Below are positions 7,932 through 15,062 of a stretch of 16,912 bases of DNA, one piece after another. The position numbers were made by a program, and so were the translations under genes. Location: the NCBI GenBank assembly GCA_937915485.1, contig CALGII010000278.1:1-16912 (forward strand), in the 5' to 3' direction. Position 1 is the stretch's first letter; each line of letters opens with the position of its first letter. Below the pieces are notes generated by a model. The model was not told where the DNA came from and searched no databases. It saw only the letters and a program-made list of their open reading frames with translations. This DNA comes from an uncultured Ignavibacteriota bacterium. Lineage in GTDB: Bacteria; Bacteroidota; Ignavibacteria; Tepidaquicellales; Tepidaquicellaceae.

Positions 7932-10040
7932 ATGCATTCGAGATTACTGTTTTTGATTTTCATATTCGCTTGCTCGGTTACTTTCGCTCAGGAAAGAGAG
8001 GAAAGAGACAGCATGAAATACGAGACCGAGGAACTCGTAATTACGGGCACGAGGACATACGAAAAAATTATTGATATCCCCTTTTCAGTCACGAGAGTCG
8101 ATAAGAAAGAACTTGATTTCGGCAAGAAAGTCTCCGCCAAAAACGTACTCGCGGATGTACCCGGGCTTTTTCTTCAGTCGAGATACGGCAATAAAGACAT
8201 CAGGGTTACGATAAGAGGTTACGGAACGCGTTCCAACACCGGAGTAAGAGGAGTGAAAATTCTTCAGGACGGCATTCCCGAGTCCGAGCCTGACGGCGAA
8301 ACAGTAATTGACGCTATTGATTTCACTTCGCTCGGAGGCGTCGAAGTAGTCAAAGGCAATCTTTCATCAATATACGGCAACTCGCCCGGCGGGGTCGTGA
8401 ACTTTCTCTCGGTTATATACTTCCCGAAAAATTTTATTACATCGAATAACCAGTACGGAGAATTCGGCTTCCTGCAAAACGGCGGAAAAGTCGGGATTCA
8501 AAACAGCGATTTCAGATTCTTCATGAGTTATAATTACAGAAATCTAAAAGGATACAGGAACCACAGCGGCGAATACGGACATCTTGTAAACACCGTATAT
8601 GAGGGTTACCTCGGCACAAAATCCACTATTTCGCTGTACGGGAATTATGTACGCGGAATAAACAGGATACCCGGCTCTCTGACTCAGGAACAGGTTGACA
8701 CTGACCCGATGCAGGCCAGGGACATCGCGATATCGCAGGATTTCAGGAATGAAAGCAAGAAAGGAAGATTAGCGGTAAAATTTAAAACAATGTTCGGCAA
8801 GGATAACAGCAGCGAACTCGAAGTTACGGGTTACGGCGGCGTCAAGGACTACATTAAAACGGACGACGAAAGTTACATGATTTCAAACAGGAATTCATTC
8901 GGCGCGCTTCTGAGGTACACGAATAAAGCAAAACTCGGTAAAATGGACAACATGTTCACGGTCGGAATGGACTATGCGTTCCAGTCGGGTCCCAGAACGT
9001 TCTTCGATAACATCAACGGCAAGAAAGGACTCACCGTAAACGACCAGTTTGAAGACATACAAAGCAGCCTAGGGTTTTACGTAGAGGACCATTATGAAAT
9101 CATAAAGAACAAATCTAACGTGTTTTTCTCGTCAAGGTACGACATGGTTTCGCTCTCGAAATCGTCGATGCAGTTTCACGGTTTTACCGATACATCGAGA
9201 ACATTCAATAACTTCACGCCGAAACTCGGAATCAATTACAAACTGACGCCTTATATCGCGCTGTACACTTCTTACGGAATCGGAGTGGATATACCCGCGG
9301 TAAGCGAACTTGACAACAATTACACGACTTCGAACACCAAATACACTCTTAATCCCGATTTAAAGCCGCAGACATCACAGAATTTTGAATTCGGGCTCAA
9401 GGGTAACATTTTGAACAAGCATTCGGAATTCATGCGAAAGGTGAAATTCGAGTTAACATTTTTTGATTATGTCGTAAGAGATGAAATCGTACCATTCACG
9501 ATAAATCAGAATACTTTCTTCAGAAACGCTACGAGAACGAACAGGCTGGGAATTGAAGCGGGCTTCATGTGCGAGCCGGTCGAGGGCATCGAACTGGTTA
9601 CCAACTACACTCTGACTGACTTTAAGTATCAGGATTATCACGCAGTTATTCAGGGACCGTCGGGCAATATAACCGAAGAATACAACGGTAACTATGTACC
9701 TTCCATACCGAGACACATACTCAACTTTATTCTGAACTATGAATTCGAACTCTCGGAAAATTTCAACGGACTGCTTCAGTGGGACTGTGATTATTTGTCT
9801 AAAATGTACGCTAACGATAAAAATACCGACGTCGCTCCGGGATATTTCTACGGAAACGTGATGGCGGGAATAAATTTCAACGTCGGGAAACTTAACACCA
9901 TACTGTATTTCGGCGCGAACAATATTTTCGATAAAAGATATATCGGATACATTAACGTAAACGATTTCTTCGGCAGGTATTATGAAACGGGCGAACCCAG
10001 AAGCATTTATTCGGGATTAAATGTAAGTTATAAATTTTAA
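7932..10040 (+). CDS. TonB-dependent outer-membrane receptor (FecA-like), second of two
   Basis: Outer-membrane active importer, 702 residues. Signal peptide 1-19 ends TFA before Q20. A TonB-box-like ELVITGTRT lies at 34-42, then the plug: VTIRGYGTRSNTGVRGVKILQDGIP (92-116), GGVEVVKGNLSSIYGNSPGGVV (135-156). The barrel ends in a classic strand with terminal Phe, SGLNVSYKF. Its plug has the same RGV/IKILxDGIP core as the neighbouring receptor, so the two are paralogues, but the loop after it differs (ESEPDG against VNDPTG) and the barrels look well diverged, suggesting different ligands or stages, not a recent copy. No carboxypeptidase-regulatory domain. The Asp-box propeller gene starts only 9 bases after its stop, so those two are one transcription unit. 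The ligand is unknown. Confidence 0.93.
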   Translation: MHSRLLFLIFIFACSVTFAQEREERDSMKYETEELVITGTRTYEKIIDIPFSVTRVDKKELDFGKKVSAKNVLADVPGLFLQSRYGNKDIRVTIRGYGTRSNTGVRGVKILQDGIPESEPDGETVIDAIDFTSLGGVEVVKGNLSSIYGNSPGGVVNFLSVIYFPKNFITSNNQYGEFGFLQNGGKVGIQNSDFRFFMSYNYRNLKGYRNHSGEYGHLVNTVYEGYLGTKSTISLYGNYVRGINRIPGSLTQEQVDTDPMQARDIAISQDFRNESKKGRLAVKFKTMFGKDNSSELEVTGYGGVKDYIKTDDESYMISNRNSFGALLRYTNKAKLGKMDNMFTVGMDYAFQSGPRTFFDNINGKKGLTVNDQFEDIQSSLGFYVEDHYEIIKNKSNVFFSSRYDMVSLSKSSMQFHGFTDTSRTFNNFTPKLGINYKLTPYIALYTSYGIGVDIPAVSELDNNYTTSNTKYTLNPDLKPQTSQNFEFGLKGNILNKHSEFMRKVKFELTFFDYVVRDEIVPFTINQNTFFRNATRTNRLGIEAGFMCEPVEGIELVTNYTLTDFKYQDYHAVIQGPSGNITEEYNGNYVPSIPRHILNFILNYEFELSENFNGLLQWDCDYLSKMYANDKNTDVAPGYFYGNVMAGINFNVGKLNTILYFGANNIFDKRYIGYINVNDFFGRYYETGEPRSIYSGLNVSYKF

Positions 10041-10049
10041 AGCAATACA

Positions 10050-11690
10050 ATGTGTAAAAAAATTGCGTGTTTTGTTTTTACCGTCCTGATAATCGGGAGC
10101 GGGAGCGTTTTTCCGCAATCGAACATTTCATTTTCGAATTTCAGGATATTTCCGAGCGTGGTTACACAAACCGAGCCCATCGTCTGCTTCAGCCCGAACA
10201 ACAAACTTATTTTGTTCGCAAGCGCGTATACGATTAATACCGCAAACGGATTTATCAGCGAAGGAGTTTACGTCAGCACAAACGGAGGCTACAATTGGTT
10301 CGGTTCGGACACGTGCAAAGGGAACAATTTATTCAATCACGGCGGAGATCCGGGTGTATCAATCGACAAGAACGGAATTTTCCTGATAACGCACATCGGA
10401 AAAGCGAACGTCGTGTCGGGAGTTTACAGCCACTATTCGACCGATATGGGAAATACCTGGTCGTCCGCTTATCCCCTTACGACACAACAGCCAGAAGACA
10501 AAGGCTCGAGCACAACGGATAACAGCCCCGTAAGTCCGTATTACGGCAGGACGTATGACTCGTGGGTTAATTTCGTCAATCCGTTTCCTGTTCTTGTTGC
10601 TTATACAACGAACAGCGGCATATCCTGGACTTCACCCGCAGCGATAAATTCACCGCCGCCGCAAAGATGTTCGGGAGGATACATCATTACCGGAAACGAC
10701 GGGACGGTATATGATGCCTGGGCGGGTGTATCTTCCGTAACACCGTTTACAGAAAACTTCGCGGGGTTCGGATACTCGAACAACGGAGGGGCGAACTGGA
10801 CTATTATTCAAAATGCTTACTCGATGCACGGAATAAACGGCACACTCACTTCAAAAGGAAATATAAGAGTCAACGGTCTCCCGAGATATGATATTGATAA
10901 ATCGGGAGGCGCGAGGAACGGCTGGATTTATATGATAACCGCCGAATCCAATCTTTCGCCCGCGGGAACCGATCCCGATATTATACTGCACAGGTCAACA
11001 AACAACGGCCTTAACTGGTCTGCAGGCATTAGAATCAATCAGGACGCGCTCAACAACGGAAAAATCCAGTACTGTCCTTCGGTGTGCGTCGATTCGGCAG
11101 GCGGAGTTAACGTGCTTTTCTATGACGACAGAAACACTTCGTCCGATTCGACAGAAGTCTTTCTTGCCCGTTCGCAGGACGGGGGCAACACCTGGCGCGA
11201 ATACGTCGTCAGCAGCCATAGATTTAAACCCAAACCAATCGCGGGAGCCGCATCAAGTTATCAGGGCGACTTCATAACAATCGAATCAAACGGAAATAAA
11301 ATATACGCATACTGGATGGATGATTACTCGGGCATTTATCAGATATGGTCGTCCATTATCGACATAAGCAGCGTATTGATTAAAACAATCTCGGCTGAAA
11401 TTCCCGCAGATTTTTCTCTGTACCAGAACTATCCAAATCCATTCAACCCCGTAACGAAGATAAAGTTTGATATCCCTCCAGATTCCCGCTTTCGCGGGAA
11501 TGACAAGGTTGTATTGAAAGTTTACGATATCCTCGGCAAAGAAATCGAAACGCTTGTGAACGATAATCTTCCGCCCGGAACTTACGAAGCGCAGTTCAAT
11601 TCAGGCAGTTCACTTCCCAGCGGAACGTACATTTACAGACTCTCCGCCGGGAATTATACTGAATCCGGAAAAATGGTACTGGTGAAATAG
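10050..11690 (+). CDS. Secreted Asp-box (BNR) beta-propeller protein with T9SS sorting domain
   Basis: Predicted surface or extracellular protein of 546 residues. Signal peptide 1-22 (cleavage near FPQ). Six Asp-box motifs of the S-x-[DN]-x-G-x-x-W type lie at 76-83 (STNGGYNW), 130-137, 186-193, 243-250, 316-323 and 375-382 (SQDGGNTW), spaced 54-73 residues apart; this fits a six-bladed sialidase-like propeller. I do not see enough of the sialidase arginine triad and FRIP context to claim sialidase activity, so a binding role is as likely. From about 452 the type A T9SS tail runs DFSLYQNYPNPFNPVTKIKF to KMVLVK, signalling export across the outer membrane and surface attachment. Within this tail, residues 478-485 (DSRFRGND) are encoded by a palindromic insert, described separately. 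It starts 9 bases after the second TonB receptor, so a joint function is likely. Confidence 0.88.
   Translation: MCKKIACFVFTVLIIGSGSVFPQSNISFSNFRIFPSVVTQTEPIVCFSPNNKLILFASAYTINTANGFISEGVYVSTNGGYNWFGSDTCKGNNLFNHGGDPGVSIDKNGIFLITHIGKANVVSGVYSHYSTDMGNTWSSAYPLTTQQPEDKGSSTTDNSPVSPYYGRTYDSWVNFVNPFPVLVAYTTNSGISWTSPAAINSPPPQRCSGGYIITGNDGTVYDAWAGVSSVTPFTENFAGFGYSNNGGANWTIIQNAYSMHGINGTLTSKGNIRVNGLPRYDIDKSGGARNGWIYMITAESNLSPAGTDPDIILHRSTNNGLNWSAGIRINQDALNNGKIQYCPSVCVDSAGGVNVLFYDDRNTSSDSTEVFLARSQDGGNTWREYVVSSHRFKPKPIAGAASSYQGDFITIESNGNKIYAYWMDDYSGIYQIWSSIIDISSVLIKTISAEIPADFSLYQNYPNPFNPVTKIKFDIPPDSRFRGNDKVVLKVYDILGKEIETLVNDNLPPGTYEAQFNSGSSLPSGTYIYRLSAGNYTESGKMVLVK
11482..11501. repeat. Palindromic REP-like element inside the T9SS tail
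   Basis: A perfect 8-bp inverted repeat, ATTCCCGC (11482-11489) and GCGGGAAT (11494-11501), around the 4-base spacer TTTC. It codes in frame for DSRFRGND within the sorting domain between strands that are normally adjoining (KIKFDIP and VVLKVYD). The core is the same as that of a short palindrome family scattered in many environmental bacterial genomes, whose in-frame translation often reads DSRFRGND. No second copy occurs in this window. Confidence 0.75.
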
Positions 11691-11744
11691 ATTTACTGGG
11701 TTTTTTGTGAACAAATTCGTAATATTGCAGTATAAATATTAACC

Positions 11745-12326
11745 ATGAAAACTAAATTACAAATAACGGCCTTGATATTTTTAATATTCTGCGCATTTGC
11801 AAACGCGCAGGATATAAAATATTCATCGATGTCAACGCGTTTCGCGGGCGAGGGAGCGTGGAAGGACTGGAACATTTCCACGGATAAAGGTTCGGGCTCT
11901 TACAGCACAATGTACAGCGGTGATGACGCGTGGAAGCAGTGGAGAGTTTCGACTCCAAACTCCGACGGTACTATAGAGACAGTATTCAGCGGCGATGACG
12001 GCTGGAAATACTGGAGGTTCAATATCGGCGGTTACAGCGGTACTATAAGAACCGTTTTTTCCGGCGATGACGCCTGGAAGCAATGGGATGTCAGCGACGG
12101 GAAAACCACTCTCAGGGTAAGCACTTTGTTTTCAGGAGAAGACGCGTGGAAAGAGTGGAACATAACGTCGAACTCGGGGAGCATGAGAGTCAATACACGA
12201 TTCGGCGGTTCCGGCGCGTGGAAAGACTGGAACATCTCCGACGACATGACGGGAGTCAGCGCCGAACTTAAAGCGGCCGCGCTTTTCACGTGCATTTATT
12301 CGGGAGCGGTAAGAATAAGAAGATAG
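11745..12326 (+). CDS. Secreted protein of six 24-residue tryptophan repeats
   Basis: Function not recognised. The product has 193 residues. The signal peptide (1-21, ending ANA before Q22) marks it for export; there is no T9SS tail and no lipobox. Residues 29-172 are six tandem repeats of exactly 24 residues with no insertions, anchored on Trp39, 63, 87, 111, 135 and 159. Consensus: hydrophobic-x-T-x-[FY]-S-G-[DE]-D-A-W-K-x-W-[NDR]-[IV]-S, then a variable Gly/Ser/Asp-rich turn of about 7 residues. Thr at position 3, an aromatic at 5, Gly at 7, Trp at 11, Lys at 12 and Trp at 14 hold in all six. A 21-residue tail ends AVRIRR. Such regular strand-turn units with exposed Asp and aromatic residues fit a small beta-solenoid or ligand-binding fold (inference). 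It sits 54 bases after the propeller gene and 44 before the zinc hydrolase. Confidence 0.8.
   Translation: MKTKLQITALIFLIFCAFANAQDIKYSSMSTRFAGEGAWKDWNISTDKGSGSYSTMYSGDDAWKQWRVSTPNSDGTIETVFSGDDGWKYWRFNIGGYSGTIRTVFSGDDAWKQWDVSDGKTTLRVSTLFSGEDAWKEWNITSNSGSMRVNTRFGGSGAWKDWNISDDMTGVSAELKAAALFTCIYSGAVRIRR
11829..12260 (+). repeat. Six tandem 72-bp coding repeats
   Basis: Units begin at 11829, 11901, 11973, 12045, 12117 and 12189, each 72 bases. They differ a lot at synonymous sites while the protein pattern is kept; for instance units 1 and 6 both encode GAWKDWNIS but use different codons for Gly, Lys and Ile. This is an old, selected protein repeat, not a fresh DNA expansion. Confidence 0.9.
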
Positions 12327-12370
12327 ACCGTTAAGAGAATTTTTTCGAGTATTTTTTGTTATCTAAACTG

Positions 12371-13156
12371 ATGCGAACATTTATTATAATACTGCTGGCG
12401 ATGTTGTCCGTGAATCTCGTTCATTCTCAGACCCATCCTCCAAAGAATACGGAACACTTCGTGATACAATACGTCATCGGGGAAAATACGGAATATCAGA
12501 CTCCGTATTACATACTCCGCTCCGAATCCGAATATCCCAAAATACTAATTGACGCGGGCATACACGGCGATGAAGTGGCGGGAATTTACGCCTGCGATAC
12601 CGTAATGAAGTACATTAATATATACGAGGGCTGTGTCGGTTTCATTCCGATGGTTAACATTCAGGCGTTCAAACAAAACGTGAGGGGTGTCGGAGTTGAT
12701 TTGAATCAGGTCTTCCCGGGCGATAAGAACGGAAAGATTTACGAAGAACGGCTTGCTTTTGAGTTCATGGATTTTGTAAAAGAGTTTAATCCCGATTACG
12801 TGATAAACCTGCACGAAGCGTGGACAAAGTTCGACGAAAACCTTTACGGGAAGCAGAAGGACAAGTCATTCGGTCAGACTTTCATAACGAATTCCGAGAC
12901 GTTCTCGGATTACCTCGTACGCTCACATCTTAATACGAATAAATATATCCCAAATCCGGAGTACAAATTCAGGATTCAGTATTTTCCTTTCAAGGCGAAT
13001 CATTCGATGGATAACATAATTGACAAATTGAAGATACCTTCATATACAGTAGAGACATTAAGAACGCTGCCGCTCGCCGACAGGATAAAATATCACGAGT
13101 TATGCATACTTACTTTCATCGAGGAATGCGGAGTTAAATTCACGTATTGGAAGTAA
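12371..13156 (+). CDS. Exported AspA/AstE-like (M14 superfamily) zinc hydrolase
   Basis: Probable zinc-dependent amidohydrolase or carboxypeptidase of the succinylglutamate desuccinylase/aspartoacylase group; substrate unknown. Numbered from the ATG at 12371 the product has 261 residues. Signal peptide 1-19 (cleavage after HS, before Q20) puts it in the periplasm or outside, unlike cytoplasmic AstE. Zinc ligands are GIHGDE (His65, Glu68) and NLHE (His148); the catalytic Glu is probably Glu229 in YTVET. The substrate-carboxylate motif reads VDLNQVFPG (109-117), with Gln113 where Arg is common (DLNRxFPG). A TTG at 12356 would extend the protein by five residues, but the ATG gives a cleaner signal peptide and I prefer it. 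It is the last gene before a strong terminator and 44 bases after the W-repeat gene, so it probably shares that transcript. Confidence 0.85.
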   Translation: MRTFIIILLAMLSVNLVHSQTHPPKNTEHFVIQYVIGENTEYQTPYYILRSESEYPKILIDAGIHGDEVAGIYACDTVMKYINIYEGCVGFIPMVNIQAFKQNVRGVGVDLNQVFPGDKNGKIYEERLAFEFMDFVKEFNPDYVINLHEAWTKFDENLYGKQKDKSFGQTFITNSETFSDYLVRSHLNTNKYIPNPEYKFRIQYFPFKANHSMDNIIDKLKIPSYTVETLRTLPLADRIKYHELCILTFIEECGVKFTYWK

Positions 13157-13182
13157 AACTTAGTTCACGATTTTAAAAAAAG

Positions 13183-13212
13183 AAAATCCCCGACTAAGCC
13201 GGGGATTTTTTT
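13183..13212. terminator. Bidirectional terminator between the two convergent hydrolase genes
   Basis: Stem TCCCCG (13187-13192) with CGGGGA (13200-13205), extended by an A run on the left pairing with a T run on the right, and a 7-base loop. The T run (13206-13212) serves the plus-strand zinc hydrolase and the A run (13183-13186, with further A's at 13175-13181) serves the minus-strand peptidase, whose stop is at 13255. Confidence 0.9.
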
Positions 13213-13254
13213 ATAACCGGGGTCTGAGGATATTACCGAATAAACGTATTTCGG

Positions 13255-14865
13255 TTAAAACTTCAGATACTCGAGACCCTGCTCGAATACAATATCAACG
13301 GGAATGCCCGCGTTATTAATCCTGTCGAGGTCTTTCTTCAATTCTTCCTTTATGGAACCGTCTTTTTCAATAAGGCTCTTCGCGGCATTATAGTCTCCAT
13401 CGCCCTGTATTTTGATGATTTGCTGCGAGGAAGAGATAACCGCGTCTTTCATTTTATCAAAATTCACGGAATACGTTCCGTCATCGTTGCGTGTGAATGC
13501 TCCCTTTTCCTGAAAATAATAGAATCTGACCATGTTCGCCTTACCGTGAGCGCTCGCCGCACCGAACCTGCAGGAGCGGAATATGCCCGCGAGAAATGTA
13601 ACGTAATTGTCCATCACTTCGCCTTCTTTCAGTTCGCCCATCTCATAAAGTTTCGTTACAAGGTACAATCCGAGAATATCCGCTTTCCCTTCTTCAAGCG
13701 CGGAGTATTGTTCCTTCAAAACGTCTCTTACCGTACCGGCGCCGGTTATCGTGTTCTTGATGCCGAGTCCGTGCGCGACTTCGTGGAACATCGTATTTTC
13801 GAAGAAAGCGTTGAATTTCACATACTTCCTCTGTCCGGGAGTAATTATAAGTTCGGATATCGGAGTCATTATGTTATCGAACTTTGCTTTCATAATGTTT
13901 TTCAGTTGAAGACGTCTCGAACCTTTTTTAATCTGCACTTCCTCATCGTTCGGAAGATTTATCGCAATAGTTTTGCTTCCGGCGTTACAGTCTCCCGCGT
14001 AATAAATCGCGTCGTACGCGTTCAGGTCGGATTCGGAACCGGGATTTTCCTTTTTATATTTTTCGTCGACAGGAAGTCCGTTCTGAAGATCGGGAAGCAG
14101 AGAAGCGAACTTTTCAAGCCTCTTGCTCCATTCGGGGTCCTTAACAAGTATGAACGACTCAAAAGAAGTCTTGTATCCGAACAGTTTATCGGTATAATTC
14201 TCAATCGGACCGACAATGAAATCGAGGTTAGATGTTTTCATTTCCATCCAGGCGAAATCGCTCGGCTGGTAATTGTCCGTCAGAAGCGCTTGAGCCCTTA
14301 GCGTAAGATATTTTTTTAGCCCCGCGTCATCGGCGAGTTCCGACGCGCGCATAAGCAGTTCGGCGATTTTCTTTATCTCTTTTTCGTACGCTTTTGAATA
14401 AGGGACTACCTTGTAACCGTCTTTGTCTTTAACGATTATCGAATATGCCCCGTTCTTGTTCGGGTCGCTGATTTTCTCGAAATCCGCTTTCGTCATTTCG
14501 GCGGGATAAAAATTCGCGCCGGCGGGCCTTTCGCCGAACCCTTTAATGAACGGCTTTTCGTCGTTTAACTGGTCCCACGGACCGTAATTAATCCTTACGA
14601 ACTCCTTTTCATAATCATCTGTTAGACCTGACAGCAGAGTCTGCTTGTCTCCGAAATTCTGTCTCCAGAAAATATCGTCAACTATTCTTGCAGCCTCAAT
14701 GAACAGAGGAATTATTTTCTGTTCGTTGGCGCTCAGCCACGACAAATCCGCATTCAGGGTTACTTTTTTATAACTCTCTACCCTTTCTTTTACGTTTACA
14801 TTCTGGGAGTACATTGTCTGATAAATGAAAATTAATAAAATTGGCAGTAAAATATATTTATGCAT
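13255..14865 (-). CDS. Exported M49-like zinc peptidase (dipeptidyl peptidase III-like)
   Basis: Probable metallopeptidase, 536 residues, with a signal peptide 1-20 (cleavage before Q21). The zinc site is FHEVAHGLG (360-368; His361, Glu362, His365) with the third ligand in ALEEGKADILGLY (389-401; Glu391 or Glu392). RINYGPWDQLNDEKPFI (91-107) and GANFYPAEMTKADFE (116-130) look like the upper-lobe motifs of M49-related proteins. Classical DPP III uses a six-residue HExxGH; this one has five-residue HExxH, as in the plant Nudix-linked M49 domain and, from memory, a Caldithrix enzyme with reduced activity. So it may cut peptides poorly or act on another substrate. No membrane anchor or lipobox, so probably periplasmic. 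It stands alone, convergent with the M14-like gene and divergent from the FadL-family gene across a 197-base A/T-rich gap in which I see no confident promoter. Confidence 0.82.
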   Translation of the reverse strand: MHKYILLPILLIFIYQTMYSQNVNVKERVESYKKVTLNADLSWLSANEQKIIPLFIEAARIVDDIFWRQNFGDKQTLLSGLTDDYEKEFVRINYGPWDQLNDEKPFIKGFGERPAGANFYPAEMTKADFEKISDPNKNGAYSIIVKDKDGYKVVPYSKAYEKEIKKIAELLMRASELADDAGLKKYLTLRAQALLTDNYQPSDFAWMEMKTSNLDFIVGPIENYTDKLFGYKTSFESFILVKDPEWSKRLEKFASLLPDLQNGLPVDEKYKKENPGSESDLNAYDAIYYAGDCNAGSKTIAINLPNDEEVQIKKGSRRLQLKNIMKAKFDNIMTPISELIITPGQRKYVKFNAFFENTMFHEVAHGLGIKNTITGAGTVRDVLKEQYSALEEGKADILGLYLVTKLYEMGELKEGEVMDNYVTFLAGIFRSCRFGAASAHGKANMVRFYYFQEKGAFTRNDDGTYSVNFDKMKDAVISSSQQIIKIQGDGDYNAAKSLIEKDGSIKEELKKDLDRINNAGIPVDIVFEQGLEYLKF

Positions 14866-15062
14866 GATAAATTATTCTTTAGTTATTGCAAATTATTTAT
14901 TCGCCCGTAAATATACAATTCAAATGTATGAAGTATAACCCCGCCAGACATCCGGATTTTGAAATTATACTGCTGTTAATTCAATACAAAGAAAATATAA
15001 TTGAAATATTAAATATTTTTATTCATTTTCGTATACATTTACCTTAACCTAAAAACTACAAC

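Noticed and set aside
10050..11690. Sialidase call for the Asp-box propeller protein.
   Set aside because: Asp boxes occur in many non-sialidase propellers, and I do not see the FRIP motif or a convincing arginine triad.
11752..12295. Open frames on both strands over the W-repeat gene, themselves repetitive.
   Set aside because: The repetition follows from the 72-base unit being a multiple of three, so every frame looks repeated. Only the 11745 frame has a signal peptide and a consistent W-K-x-W core.
12356..12370. TTG start for the AspA/AstE-like gene.
   Set aside because: The ATG at 12371 gives a normal signal peptide; the extra five residues add nothing and no ribosome-binding site favours TTG.
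13420..14301. A 293-codon plus-strand open frame.
   Set aside because: Entirely antisense to the M49-like peptidase gene, which has a signal peptide and zinc motifs; the antisense product shows no domain or plausible start context.
14866..15062. Promoters in the divergent gap, including near matches to the Bacteroidetes TAnnTTTG element and TATACA at 15032.
   Set aside because: None has a convincing partner hexamer at the right distance; the region is A/T-rich enough for such matches by chance.
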